Below, in pieces: positions 8,765 to 16,972 of a DNA stretch of 46,941 nt. The stretch is taken from positions 1 to 46,941 of the forward strand of contig JAUWEC010000003.1 in NCBI GenBank assembly GCA_030608465.1. The letters run 5' to 3'. The stretch's first letter is position 1. Each line of letters opens with the position of its first letter. The notes beneath the pieces are model-generated. The model searched no databases and was not told the DNA's origin. It was given only the letters and a program-made list of their open reading frames with translations. The position numbers and the translations under genes were made by a program. The stretch comes from Chloroflexota bacterium (GTDB lineage Bacteria; Chloroflexota; Anaerolineae; Anaerolineales; UBA11858).

Positions 8765-11185
8765 ATGTGTCACATCAAGGATCTCCCAAAGAAAATACTG
8801 GCTAGTTTTGGTTTCGTTTTCATCCTGCTTGGGGTCACCTATCAGCCTGCCCTGGCGGATGGTTTTGTGATTCCCGACCCACCCCCGCTGTCCGGACCTG
8901 TGCTGCTGGAGGATATTTGGTTAACCATCCGTTACCACCGGGTATCTGTCACGATCGAAAATCAAATCGCAATCACGCATGTGGAGCAGGAATTTGTAAA
9001 TGAGTATGATTGGGAGGTTGAGGGGACATATATCTTTCCTATGCCCGTGGGGGCGTCAATTTCAAAATTTGTAATGTGGGTTGATGGTGTACCCGTGGAG
9101 GGGAAAATTCTACCCGCTGACCAAGCCCGAAAAATCTATGAAGATATCGTTCGCGAACGACGCGACCCTGCTTTATTGGAATATGTGGGACGGGATGCAG
9201 TGCAGGCACGTATTTTTCCTATTCCGGCTGGCGGATCAAGAAAAATTGAGCTGGAATATACTCAGGTGCTGCCCGTAGATAATGGTTTGGTGAGATATAG
9301 TTATCCACTTAATACAGAAAAGTTTTCTGCTCAGCCGCTGGCAGAGTGCTCAGTTCATATCACCCTTGTATCAGATCAACCGCTGCACACCATATATTCA
9401 CCCACTCATCAAGACCGGGTATATATCCAGCGGGAGGGAGATCATCGAGCGATTATTGGCTATGAGGAAAGATTTGTTCTGCCGGATCAGGATTTTGATC
9501 TAATTTACACATTCAGTAAGGAAGAGATAGGTTTGCATCTACTGACCTATCCTGACAAAATGTGGTTGAACGGATTGACCTATCCTGAAAAAACAGGGTT
9601 GACCGGAACAAGTCAGGAAGGATATTTTCTTCTGATGGCAGCGCCGACCGTGGAAGTCAATCAGATCGTACCCAGAGATATCATCCTGGTTCTGGACACC
9701 TCGGGATCAATGGAGGGGGAGAAGCTTAATCAAGCCAAAGAAGCTTCTAAATACGTATTAAATAACCTTAATCAGGAAGATCGTTTTAATGTGATTGCTT
9801 TTTCTACCGGAATTAAACACTTTGCCCTGGATCTGCAGCCTGTCTCCAGGGCGCCAGAGGCTGGGTCCTGGATCGACAGGATGGATGCGCTGGGGGGAAC
9901 AAATATCAACCTTGCCCTATTGGAAGCGCTTTCTCTCAGGACCGATTTGGAAGATGGTGAAGGGGGAAGACCGCTCGTGCTGCTTTTCCTGACAGATGGA
10001 CTGCCCACAGAAGGTGTCACGGATGTCCAACAGATCATCGCAAATATCAGGGCGACGGCATCAAGCAGCGTTCGTCTCTTTGCTTTTGGGGTGGGAGATG
10101 ATGTGAATACCCTGCTGCTGGATACCCTGGCGGCAGACAATCGCGGAATAACCAGTTATGTGCGTCCCCAGGAGCGGATCGATGAGGAAGTATCCGCCCT
10201 GTTTGCCAAGATCAAAACACCCGTGTTGACTGACCTGGAGTTGGACTTGGGCGGAATCCTGGTGGAAGAAATTTATCCACCGGATATTCCTGACTTGTTT
10301 TCTGGATCACAACTACTGCTTACAGGTCGTTATCGATACCCTGCAGGCAGTTCAGGGCAAACAAAAATTAAATTGTCAGGTTATGTAAATGGCGAAAAAA
10401 GGATATTTGTCTATGAAGCTGATTTTGCGCTGGCTGATGAGCCTGGAAATTCAACCAGTTATATTCCCAGATTGTGGGCAACCCGGAAGATAGGATATTT
10501 ATTATCCCAGATCCGCCTCAAGGGTGAAAACCAGGAATGGGTGGACGCGATTGTCCAACTCAGTATTAAATATGGGATTATTACACCCTATACCTCATTC
10601 CTGATTGAAGAGAGTGATTTTTTGACTGGAGAAGGACTGGAGGATGCTGCCCGGGATTTGATGGCACAATATTCCGGACCGGCAGTAGGTGCAGAAGCCG
10701 TTGAGAAATCTGATACCGAATCAAACCTACGTTCGGCGGAATCGTTTTACCAGGCGGAAATACAAAGTGGTGATTTCGATCAGGGATTTTATCAGCCGAT
10801 CCTAAAATATATTGAAGATAAAACTTTCCTCTATCAGAATGGAATTTGGATTGACACGGCGTTTAAACCTGGATCCATGGATATTCTGAAAATTGGGTTT
10901 GGATCACAGGTCTATTTTGAGTTACTTGCGGCCAGACCCTCTTGGGGAAAATATCTTGCGCTTGGAGACCGCGTGATTTTTGTGGCTGGCGAAATTGCTT
11001 ACGAAATTGTGGAAGGGGAAGGAGAGCTGGAGAGTTTACCAGCTCTCCTTTCACACCCGGAGGACGAAAACCAGGCAAATAATACTGAGCAGCCCTCCAA
11101 CCTTTCAGGTATTAAAGGGTTTTGCACTGCGCCTTTGCTGGCAGGATTGGCAGTTTTGGGGGTTTGGAAAAAGGAAATGAGATAG
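8765..11185 (+). CDS. VIT and VWA domain-containing protein, exported (ORF extends to 8708)
   Basis: AGGAGG upstream of ATG 8765; signal peptide (ILASFGFVFILLGVTYQPALA); VIT-like N-terminal domain; MIDAS DTSGSMEG; C-terminal Cys + hydrophobic segment + basic residues. Confidence 0.9.
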   Translation: MCHIKDLPKKILASFGFVFILLGVTYQPALADGFVIPDPPPLSGPVLLEDIWLTIRYHRVSVTIENQIAITHVEQEFVNEYDWEVEGTYIFPMPVGASISKFVMWVDGVPVEGKILPADQARKIYEDIVRERRDPALLEYVGRDAVQARIFPIPAGGSRKIELEYTQVLPVDNGLVRYSYPLNTEKFSAQPLAECSVHITLVSDQPLHTIYSPTHQDRVYIQREGDHRAIIGYEERFVLPDQDFDLIYTFSKEEIGLHLLTYPDKMWLNGLTYPEKTGLTGTSQEGYFLLMAAPTVEVNQIVPRDIILVLDTSGSMEGEKLNQAKEASKYVLNNLNQEDRFNVIAFSTGIKHFALDLQPVSRAPEAGSWIDRMDALGGTNINLALLEALSLRTDLEDGEGGRPLVLLFLTDGLPTEGVTDVQQIIANIRATASSSVRLFAFGVGDDVNTLLLDTLAADNRGITSYVRPQERIDEEVSALFAKIKTPVLTDLELDLGGILVEEIYPPDIPDLFSGSQLLLTGRYRYPAGSSGQTKIKLSGYVNGEKRIFVYEADFALADEPGNSTSYIPRLWATRKIGYLLSQIRLKGENQEWVDAIVQLSIKYGIITPYTSFLIEESDFLTGEGLEDAARDLMAQYSGPAVGAEAVEKSDTESNLRSAESFYQAEIQSGDFDQGFYQPILKYIEDKTFLYQNGIWIDTAFKPGSMDILKIGFGSQVYFELLAARPSWGKYLALGDRVIFVAGEIAYEIVEGEGELESLPALLSHPEDENQANNTEQPSNLSGIKGFCTAPLLAGLAVLGVWKKEMR

Positions 11186-11210
11186 CTCTTGGAACTGAGT
11201 AAGTTAAATA

Positions 11211-11245
11211 AGAGTCGGGCGAGGAATAAAAGCCCGGCTCTTTTA
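11211..11245 (+). terminator. terminator after VIT/VWA gene
   Basis: AGAGTCGGGC ... GCCCGGCTCT-TTTAG; 10-bp stem with one G-U. Confidence 0.7.
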
Positions 11246-11300
11246 GTACTTATCACGATTCGGTTTTTTCAGGATGATTTAGGTCTGGTAAAACCTGGAG

Positions 11301-11567
11301 TTACTCCTTATCAGATTGGAGGTGGGGGATAATTTTATTATAGATCCAGGCGACCATCAGGCCGAGTAAAAAGCCGTCCACGAAACCCCACAATAGGGCA
11401 ACCAGGCTGCCAATTGGGCTGAGTGTAAATCCACGGTACATGCGGCCGAGGAACATCACCTCCCTGGTTACTCCGTCAAAGGCCATCATCCACCACGTCA
11501 CTGCAAACCAGTTAATTCCCCAGACAAGACCTGAGGCGAGGGCAAAGGCTTTAATATTCAATTTCAT
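11301..11567 (-). CDS. small membrane protein (88 aa), function unknown
   Basis: Preferred start MKLNIKAFALASGLVWGINWF at 11567 with GGGAGGAG upstream on the minus strand; two hydrophobic helices. The ORF track extends it to 11807. Confidence 0.65.
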   Translation of the reverse strand: MKLNIKAFALASGLVWGINWFAVTWWMMAFDGVTREVMFLGRMYRGFTLSPIGSLVALLWGFVDGFLLGLMVAWIYNKIIPHLQSDKE

Positions 11568-11874
11568 GAGAACTCCTCCCGGTGTGTCATCCTGGAAACT
11601 ACTTCTATTATACAGAGATTTATATTTTAGTGACAGATAATTGACTGAGTCAGCTGGAAACGGAAAATAGGTGGGGGTTTGTAAAAACATCCATTTTGGA
11701 TCAATTAGAAATAGACTAAACAGAAAACGTTGGGTCGAAAGACATGCCGTCTTTGATCGCGGGGGAATATCTGCTGAACCGAGGTCGTTTTGGATTGTTG
11801 GTGTCAATTCCTTGTGAAAAACATAACAACATAATAAATCTGTAAGAAATTATTAAAAGCCCTTTTCCTTATAG

Positions 11875-11903
11875 TGTAACATGGTACTATATGCCCTGTT
11901 ACA
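11875..11903. promoter_or_regulatory. 29-bp inverted repeat TGTAACATGG-N9-CCCTGTTACA upstream of sulfur cassette (candidate operator)
   Basis: 9 of 10 positions symmetric between half-sites; located about 85 bp before the oxidoreductase start. Confidence 0.5.
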
Positions 11904-11986
11904 TAATGCCTTGAACAAGAGAACCGGAAGTATTTGTGACTGAATCCGGAAAACCAACCTCTGCCAAGGATCGGGAGAACGCATAT

Positions 11987-13222
11987 ATGAAAACATTATT
12001 AATTCTGGGTGCCGGTACCGGCGGCACCATGGTAGCCAACAAAATGGTTCACGAACTTGATTCCCGGGAATGGGAGATCATCATCGTTGATCGGGATGAA
12101 ACTCATTATTACCAGCCCGGCTTGCTGTTTATTCCCTTTGGAATTTACAACCCCCGGGATGTAGAAAAACCCAAGCGGGACTTTATCCCCCTTAATGTCA
12201 AGTTGATCCTTTCCGATATCGAGCTGATCGAACCGGAAAAGAACCGGGTTCTGTTATCCAGAGATAAACAAGTCATCAATTATGATTACCTGGTGATCGC
12301 AACCGGCAGTCATATTCATCCTAAAGAGACTGAGGGATTGCTCGATGGCGGCGGATGGCGGAAGAACATCTTTGATTTTTATTCACCTGACGGTGCTGCT
12401 GAACTGGCGCGGTATTTGAAGTTCTGGAAAGGCGGCAGAATGGTGGTAAATGTTTCGGAAATGCCGATTAAGTGTCCAGTAGCTCCTCTGGAATTTCTTT
12501 TCCTGGCTGACTGGTTTTTTCATGAACGGGGAATACGGGATCAGGTAGAAATTGTTTATGCCACACCGCTTGATGGGGCTTTTACTAAACCCAGAGCGGC
12601 CGAGGTCCTGGGAGGGATGTTGGAGAAGAAAGGCATTAGCCTGGAGCCGAATTTCAACATTGGTGAGGTAGACAATAAAAAAAATACCATTCGTTCCTGG
12701 GATGAGCGTGAAATCCCTTATGACCTGTTGATTTCGATTCCCACCAACATGGGCGCTGAGGTCATTAAACGCTCAGGCCTGGGTGATGAACTCAACTTCG
12801 TTCCTATTGATAAACATACCCTGCAATCTTCAGCCTGGGAAAATATCTGGGTGATTGGTGATGCTGGGAATGCCCCGACCTCGAAAGCTGGATCTGTAGC
12901 GCACTTTATGCTGGATGTTCTGATTGACAATATGCTTCGGCATATGGAGGGATTAGAGCCGTTGGCGGAGTTTGATGGACATGCCAATTGTTTTATTGAA
13001 TCTGGATTTGAACAGGGAATCTTGATTGATTTTAACTACGACGTGGAGCCGCTTCCGGGGAAATACCCCCTTCCCGGATTAGGACCATTTTCACTGCTTA
13101 AAGAATCCCCAGCAAACCATTGGGGCAAAATGATGTTCCGCTGGATGTATTGGAATATCTTGCTGAAAGGCGGAGAAATGCCCTTTGAATCTCAGATGAC
13201 CATGGCCGGGAAATGGCAGTGA
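11987..13222 (+). CDS. FAD-dependent pyridine nucleotide-disulfide oxidoreductase, sulfide:quinone oxidoreductase-like
   Basis: Dinucleotide-binding start MKTLLILGAGTGGTMVANKM; YQPGLLFIPFG; CPVAPLEF; WVIGDAGNAPTSKAG. ORF extends upstream to 11936. Confidence 0.87.
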   Translation: MKTLLILGAGTGGTMVANKMVHELDSREWEIIIVDRDETHYYQPGLLFIPFGIYNPRDVEKPKRDFIPLNVKLILSDIELIEPEKNRVLLSRDKQVINYDYLVIATGSHIHPKETEGLLDGGGWRKNIFDFYSPDGAAELARYLKFWKGGRMVVNVSEMPIKCPVAPLEFLFLADWFFHERGIRDQVEIVYATPLDGAFTKPRAAEVLGGMLEKKGISLEPNFNIGEVDNKKNTIRSWDEREIPYDLLISIPTNMGAEVIKRSGLGDELNFVPIDKHTLQSSAWENIWVIGDAGNAPTSKAGSVAHFMLDVLIDNMLRHMEGLEPLAEFDGHANCFIESGFEQGILIDFNYDVEPLPGKYPLPGLGPFSLLKESPANHWGKMMFRWMYWNILLKGGEMPFESQMTMAGKWQ

Positions 13223-13231
13223 GTGTGATTG

Positions 13232-13810
13232 ATGGATAAAGATATCGTTTTACTTCATAAAAAAATAGATCAGCTGACCGCTCAGGTGGGAATTCTGACA
13301 GACCATGCTGAGATTGAACAACGCCGCAGCCGTGACCTGGATGAACTAAAGGCAGATTTAATACCAATTGGCAATCAACTGGTTCAGTTAACTATTAATG
13401 AACTGGCTGAAATTGGGACAGAATTTGAACTAGAGGATTTAATTTACCTCCTTAAAAGGGTTCTTCGAAATACCCATTTAATTCTGGCCATGATGGATCG
13501 TTTCGAGGCGCTGATGGGAATCGCCGACGAAATGGAACTGCTCGGGAAACAAGTCTTCTCAACTACCGTAGAAGGGCTTGATCGTTTAGAGAGAGAGGGC
13601 TTTTTCACCTTCGCCCGGGAAAGTTGGGGTGTGCTGGAGAAGATTGTAGCTGAGGTAGACCCGGCAGATATTCGTTCCATAGGGGAGGATCCGGGATCTC
13701 CGTCCACGATTGCGCTTTTGAGGGAATTGAACCAACCCGAAGTTCGAAAAGGAATGGCCCGTTTGTTACAGATTGTAAAGACCCTGGGTGGGAACACGCA
13801 GGATAACTGA
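13232..13810 (+). CDS. DUF1641 domain-containing protein
   Basis: LAEIGTEFELEDLIYLLKRVLRNTHLILAMMDRFEALMGIADEMELLGKQ; position directly after an SQR-like gene. Confidence 0.75.
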   Translation: MDKDIVLLHKKIDQLTAQVGILTDHAEIEQRRSRDLDELKADLIPIGNQLVQLTINELAEIGTEFELEDLIYLLKRVLRNTHLILAMMDRFEALMGIADEMELLGKQVFSTTVEGLDRLEREGFFTFARESWGVLEKIVAEVDPADIRSIGEDPGSPSTIALLRELNQPEVRKGMARLLQIVKTLGGNTQDN

Positions 13811-13841
13811 TCGTTATTTTATTAATAAAAGGAGATAGATA

Positions 13842-14150
13842 ATGACCCAAGATATTCTTGACACCGTTGCCTTTGATGATGACGGTTTTATGGAGGATGC
13901 GGCTGCCTGGACAGAAGAAATCGCCCAGGCAATTGCGGAAGCGCTGGAAGTTAACCTTTCAGATCGCCACTGGGATGTGATTAAGTTTGCCAGGCAGGAG
14001 TTTGAAACCCAGGGTGAACCGCCAACGCTGCGCCTAATCACTCAGCAAACAGAAGTCAGCATGAAAGAAATGTACCAATTATTCCCTGGGGGACCGGCGA
14101 AAATTACCGCCAATATTGCAGGACTTAAAAAACCAACCGGCTGTATCTAA
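13842..14150 (+). CDS. DsrC/TusE family sulfur-carrier protein with a single C-terminal Cys
   Basis: EEIAQAIAEALEVNLSDRHWDVIKFARQEFETQGEPPTLRLITQQ...LFPGGPAKITANIAGLKKPTGCI; terminal KPTGC-x hallmark. Confidence 0.9.
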   Translation: MTQDILDTVAFDDDGFMEDAAAWTEEIAQAIAEALEVNLSDRHWDVIKFARQEFETQGEPPTLRLITQQTEVSMKEMYQLFPGGPAKITANIAGLKKPTGCI

Positions 14151-14165
14151 GAAAAGGAGAAAAAG

Positions 14166-14678
14166 ATGGCAAAACCTTCAAGAGCTTTACATCAAGGTTC
14201 TGACGAAACTGGCGGGAGAAAGCTGGCGCTGATAGCTTCCAAAGGTTCGTTGGATATGGCTTACCCGCCTCTAATCCTGGCTAATGCTGCCAGAATGAGC
14301 GGCATTGAAGTAGAAATGTTCTTCACATTTTGGGGATTGGATATTATCACCAAGAAGAAAATGGGAAAACTAAATGTCGCTACTGTGGGTAATCCCAATA
14401 TGCACCCCTGGTTCGGGATCCCAACTTTGCTGGGAGCGCTGCCGGGAATGTCTGCCGCTGCTTCCTGGATGATGAGAGGAGAGATTAAAAAACTAGATTT
14501 TCCCCCCGTACCCGAGTTCATCAAGCTGCTCATTGATGCCGGCGCCAATGTTTATGGGTGCAAAATGTCCATGGACATGATGAAATTAACCCAGGATGAC
14601 CTGGTTGAAGGCTCAACAGTTTTGGGCGCAATGGAGTTTATGGATATTACCGAAGGCGCTCAAATTCTTTTTGTTTAA
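14166..14678 (+). CDS. DsrE/DsrF/DrsH-like family protein
   Basis: ALIASKGSLDMAYPPLILANAARMSGIEVEMFFTFWGLDII...GANVYGCKMSMDMM. Confidence 0.85.
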   Translation: MAKPSRALHQGSDETGGRKLALIASKGSLDMAYPPLILANAARMSGIEVEMFFTFWGLDIITKKKMGKLNVATVGNPNMHPWFGIPTLLGALPGMSAAASWMMRGEIKKLDFPPVPEFIKLLIDAGANVYGCKMSMDMMKLTQDDLVEGSTVLGAMEFMDITEGAQILFV

Positions 14679-14700
14679 TCTTTACAAGTGATGAAAATTA

Positions 14701-14733
14701 AAACAGCCTCGAATGATTTCGAGGCTGTTTTTT
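14701..14733. terminator. bidirectional terminator between sulfur cassette and XRE gene
   Basis: AAACAGCCTCGAA-TGAT-TTCGAGGCTGTTTTTT: 13-bp perfect stem. Confidence 0.88.
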
Positions 14734-14750
14734 CATCTCCGGTTGAAAGA

Positions 14751-15377
14751 TTATTCTGTGCCGTCCGGATCCCTTGAAGCAATATGATATTGGCTGGGGC
14801 TTTCCCCCGGTCGGAAACCGGCTATTAAGATCAGTGCGCTGGTTACAGTATTCCCTGGATTGTGCCATTTATGTTCCAGTGAGGCAGAAAATAATAACGC
14901 ATCACCTGATTCCAGGAGATAAGCGTGATCGCCTATCTCGTACTCTAATTTACCCCGTAAACATAACACAAATTCATGACCTGAATGTGTCATATGGAAT
15001 CTGCCGCTGCTTGTGCCGGCTTCAAGGGTGATCATAAAAGGCTCAATCAAGCCGTCATAATGTTCGCCACCCAATCCTTCCCATAATCCCCGGTGGAGGG
15101 GAATGCGGTTCCTCTCTGCGGATCTGATAAAAACCACATCTTGTTTTGGGGGGGTTTCTTCAAAAAATGCCGTAACTGGAATTTCGAGAGCAACTGCAAT
15201 TTTGTACAACGTGCTCACTGAGGGGGAGGAAAGACCCCGTTCAATTACACTTAAAGCATTGGCTGATAAACCGCTTAATCGGCCCAACGCCCGGATTGAC
15301 AAATCCCGTTCCTCCCGGAGAGCACGCAGCCTTTCACTGATATTAACTGAGACGGCTTCCTTATCATAGATATCCAT
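14751..15377 (-). CDS. XRE family transcriptional regulator with cupin domain
   Basis: HTH RLRALREERDLSIRALGRLSGLSANALSVIERGLSSPSVSTLYKIA; cupin GHEFVLCLRGKLEYEIGDHAYLLESGDALLFSASLEHKWHN. Confidence 0.93.
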   Translation of the reverse strand: MDIYDKEAVSVNISERLRALREERDLSIRALGRLSGLSANALSVIERGLSSPSVSTLYKIAVALEIPVTAFFEETPPKQDVVFIRSAERNRIPLHRGLWEGLGGEHYDGLIEPFMITLEAGTSSGRFHMTHSGHEFVLCLRGKLEYEIGDHAYLLESGDALLFSASLEHKWHNPGNTVTSALILIAGFRPGESPSQYHIASRDPDGTE

Positions 15378-15585
15378 AGCACCTCATCCTAAGTATACAG
15401 TCATGATTATATCAAAAGAAAACGCCATTCTGGATTTGTCGACAGGACTGTTTGTTTTTATATATTTATCGTTATTCGGAAGCAGCATTCTGGGAAGGAA
15501 ACCATAATAAACTTACAACTTTATTATGGTTTAGACGTATATCGTGGTAGAGAAACAATAATTATTATTATCAGGAGAAAGAATA

Positions 15586-15840
15586 ATGGCTAATGAACAT
15601 AAAAAACTGTATCGCTCTGTGGACGACCGGATGATTGCGGGTATTTGTGCTGGGATCGCGGAATATTTTGATGTTGATCCTACACTGATCCGGCTCCTCT
15701 TTGTTTTTGGCTTTTTTGCGACCGGCAGCGGGCTTTTCTGGGCATATGTGATCATGATGATCGTCGTTCCGGAATATGTGCCTGCAGCCCAGGATGTAGT
15801 AACCGCAGAAGCTAAAGAGACAGCCCCGAAAAAGAAATAA
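15586..15840 (+). CDS. PspC domain-containing protein
   Basis: KKLYRSVDDRMIAGICAGIAEYFDVDPTLIRLLFVF...GLFWAYVIMMIVVPE. Confidence 0.93.
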   Translation: MANEHKKLYRSVDDRMIAGICAGIAEYFDVDPTLIRLLFVFGFFATGSGLFWAYVIMMIVVPEYVPAAQDVVTAEAKETAPKKK

Positions 15841-15859
15841 TCTTACTGATAGGTTGAAA

Positions 15860-15894
15860 CAGAAAGAGCCCGGATTTTTTCCGGGCTCTTTCTG
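15860..15894. terminator. bidirectional terminator
   Basis: CAGAAAGAGCCCGG-ATTTTTT-CCGGGCTCTTTCTG: 14-bp perfect stem between convergent genes. Confidence 0.85.
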
Positions 15895-15919
15895 TTGATC
15901 TTTCATATATACTGGAGAA

Positions 15920-16300
15920 TTATTCGATAAATATTTCTACGTGTTCCTGGTCTTCCTCATCAATCACATCAACAATCTTCCCCCGGATATTTTCTGCCAA
16001 TGCTTCCTTCACAGTGTCCATCATCTGACCGCTTTTCATTTCAGGTGTAAATTGAGCGGCAATATTTAACCCCGCATCCACAAGTTTCATGGGTACGTTT
16101 ACATTAACCTTGGCTTTTCCGGTAGACATATCCGTAACCCTCACCCGCAGCCATCGATTAGAAAGACCACTTTTGGATACTTTTTTCGGTTTTTCGCTTC
16201 TTCGGGTTAAGGCCGATAAAAGCTTTGATCCTTCTTCTGCGGTGATTTTATCCTCATTGATCATATTCAGGATTTTCATCCGTTCTTCGCTGGTAACCAT
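15920..16300 (-). CDS. small SHOCT-like-motif protein
   Basis: N-terminal RMKILNMINEDKITAEEGSKLLSAL motif. Confidence 0.7.
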   Translation of the reverse strand: MVTSEERMKILNMINEDKITAEEGSKLLSALTRRSEKPKKVSKSGLSNRWLRVRVTDMSTGKAKVNVNVPMKLVDAGLNIAAQFTPEMKSGQMMDTVKEALAENIRGKIVDVIDEEDQEHVEIFIE

Positions 16301-16327
16301 GTTATTCTCCTCGTTAGGAACCGCTGC

Positions 16328-16972
16328 CTAACCAATATATATCTTTACTTGTTCTACTTCATCACCTTCATTTACGTCAATAATTAATGGCGTTTCTGCC
16401 TGGGAGCTTTCTCCCAATGCGAGAATGATTTCATCTACTCCTGTACCTTGCAGACCAGGGATGAAATTCCCAAAGGTCCGTAAGCTCCAAGCAAAGAATC
16501 GGATTGGCAGTGGAAAGCTGATCGCTATTCGCCTCGGAGTTTCTCCCGGTTTCTGCTGAATCCGGAGATGGAGCCAGGGCCCGGTCCGACTGTTCCAGCC
16601 CAGTACCAGAACACCAACTCCGATCAGAAATGGAATCCAGGCCAGGATAAATCCAAGGCCTATTCCCTCAGCAGACCAGGCCCAGTACATCAGGAAACTA
16701 CCGAACACGGTTATTCCCAACCCGATCCAGAAAGGGATAATCCACCATTTCTTCCATTTTTCAAGATCTTCCAGTACAGGTTGGGGATCAAACCCTTCTC
16801 CCGCTTCCGGGTCAGTTCCTCCTTCAAGCCTGGCTTTAGCGAGAAGGTATTCCTCGTCGAGATTATCCAGGGTTTCATCGAGCGCTTCGATTAACTTCAA
16901 ACCTTCCTGAGCGCTGATTGTTCCCCGCTGAATCATTTCTAGAATTTCCAAACGTTCGTTATTTGCGGTCAT
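16328..16972 (-). CDS. membrane protein with N-terminal SHOCT-like motif
   Basis: RLEILEMIQRGTISAQEGLKLIEALDE followed by two TM segments. Confidence 0.7.
   Translation of the reverse strand: MTANNERLEILEMIQRGTISAQEGLKLIEALDETLDNLDEEYLLAKARLEGGTDPEAGEGFDPQPVLEDLEKWKKWWIIPFWIGLGITVFGSFLMYWAWSAEGIGLGFILAWIPFLIGVGVLVLGWNSRTGPWLHLRIQQKPGETPRRIAISFPLPIRFFAWSLRTFGNFIPGLQGTGVDEIILALGESSQAETPLIIDVNEGDEVEQVKIYIG

Noticed and set aside
11568-11807. N-terminal extension of the small membrane protein ORF up to 11807
   Set aside because: A strong ribosome site precedes the ATG at 11567, and the upstream residues look non-coding and would remove the natural start.
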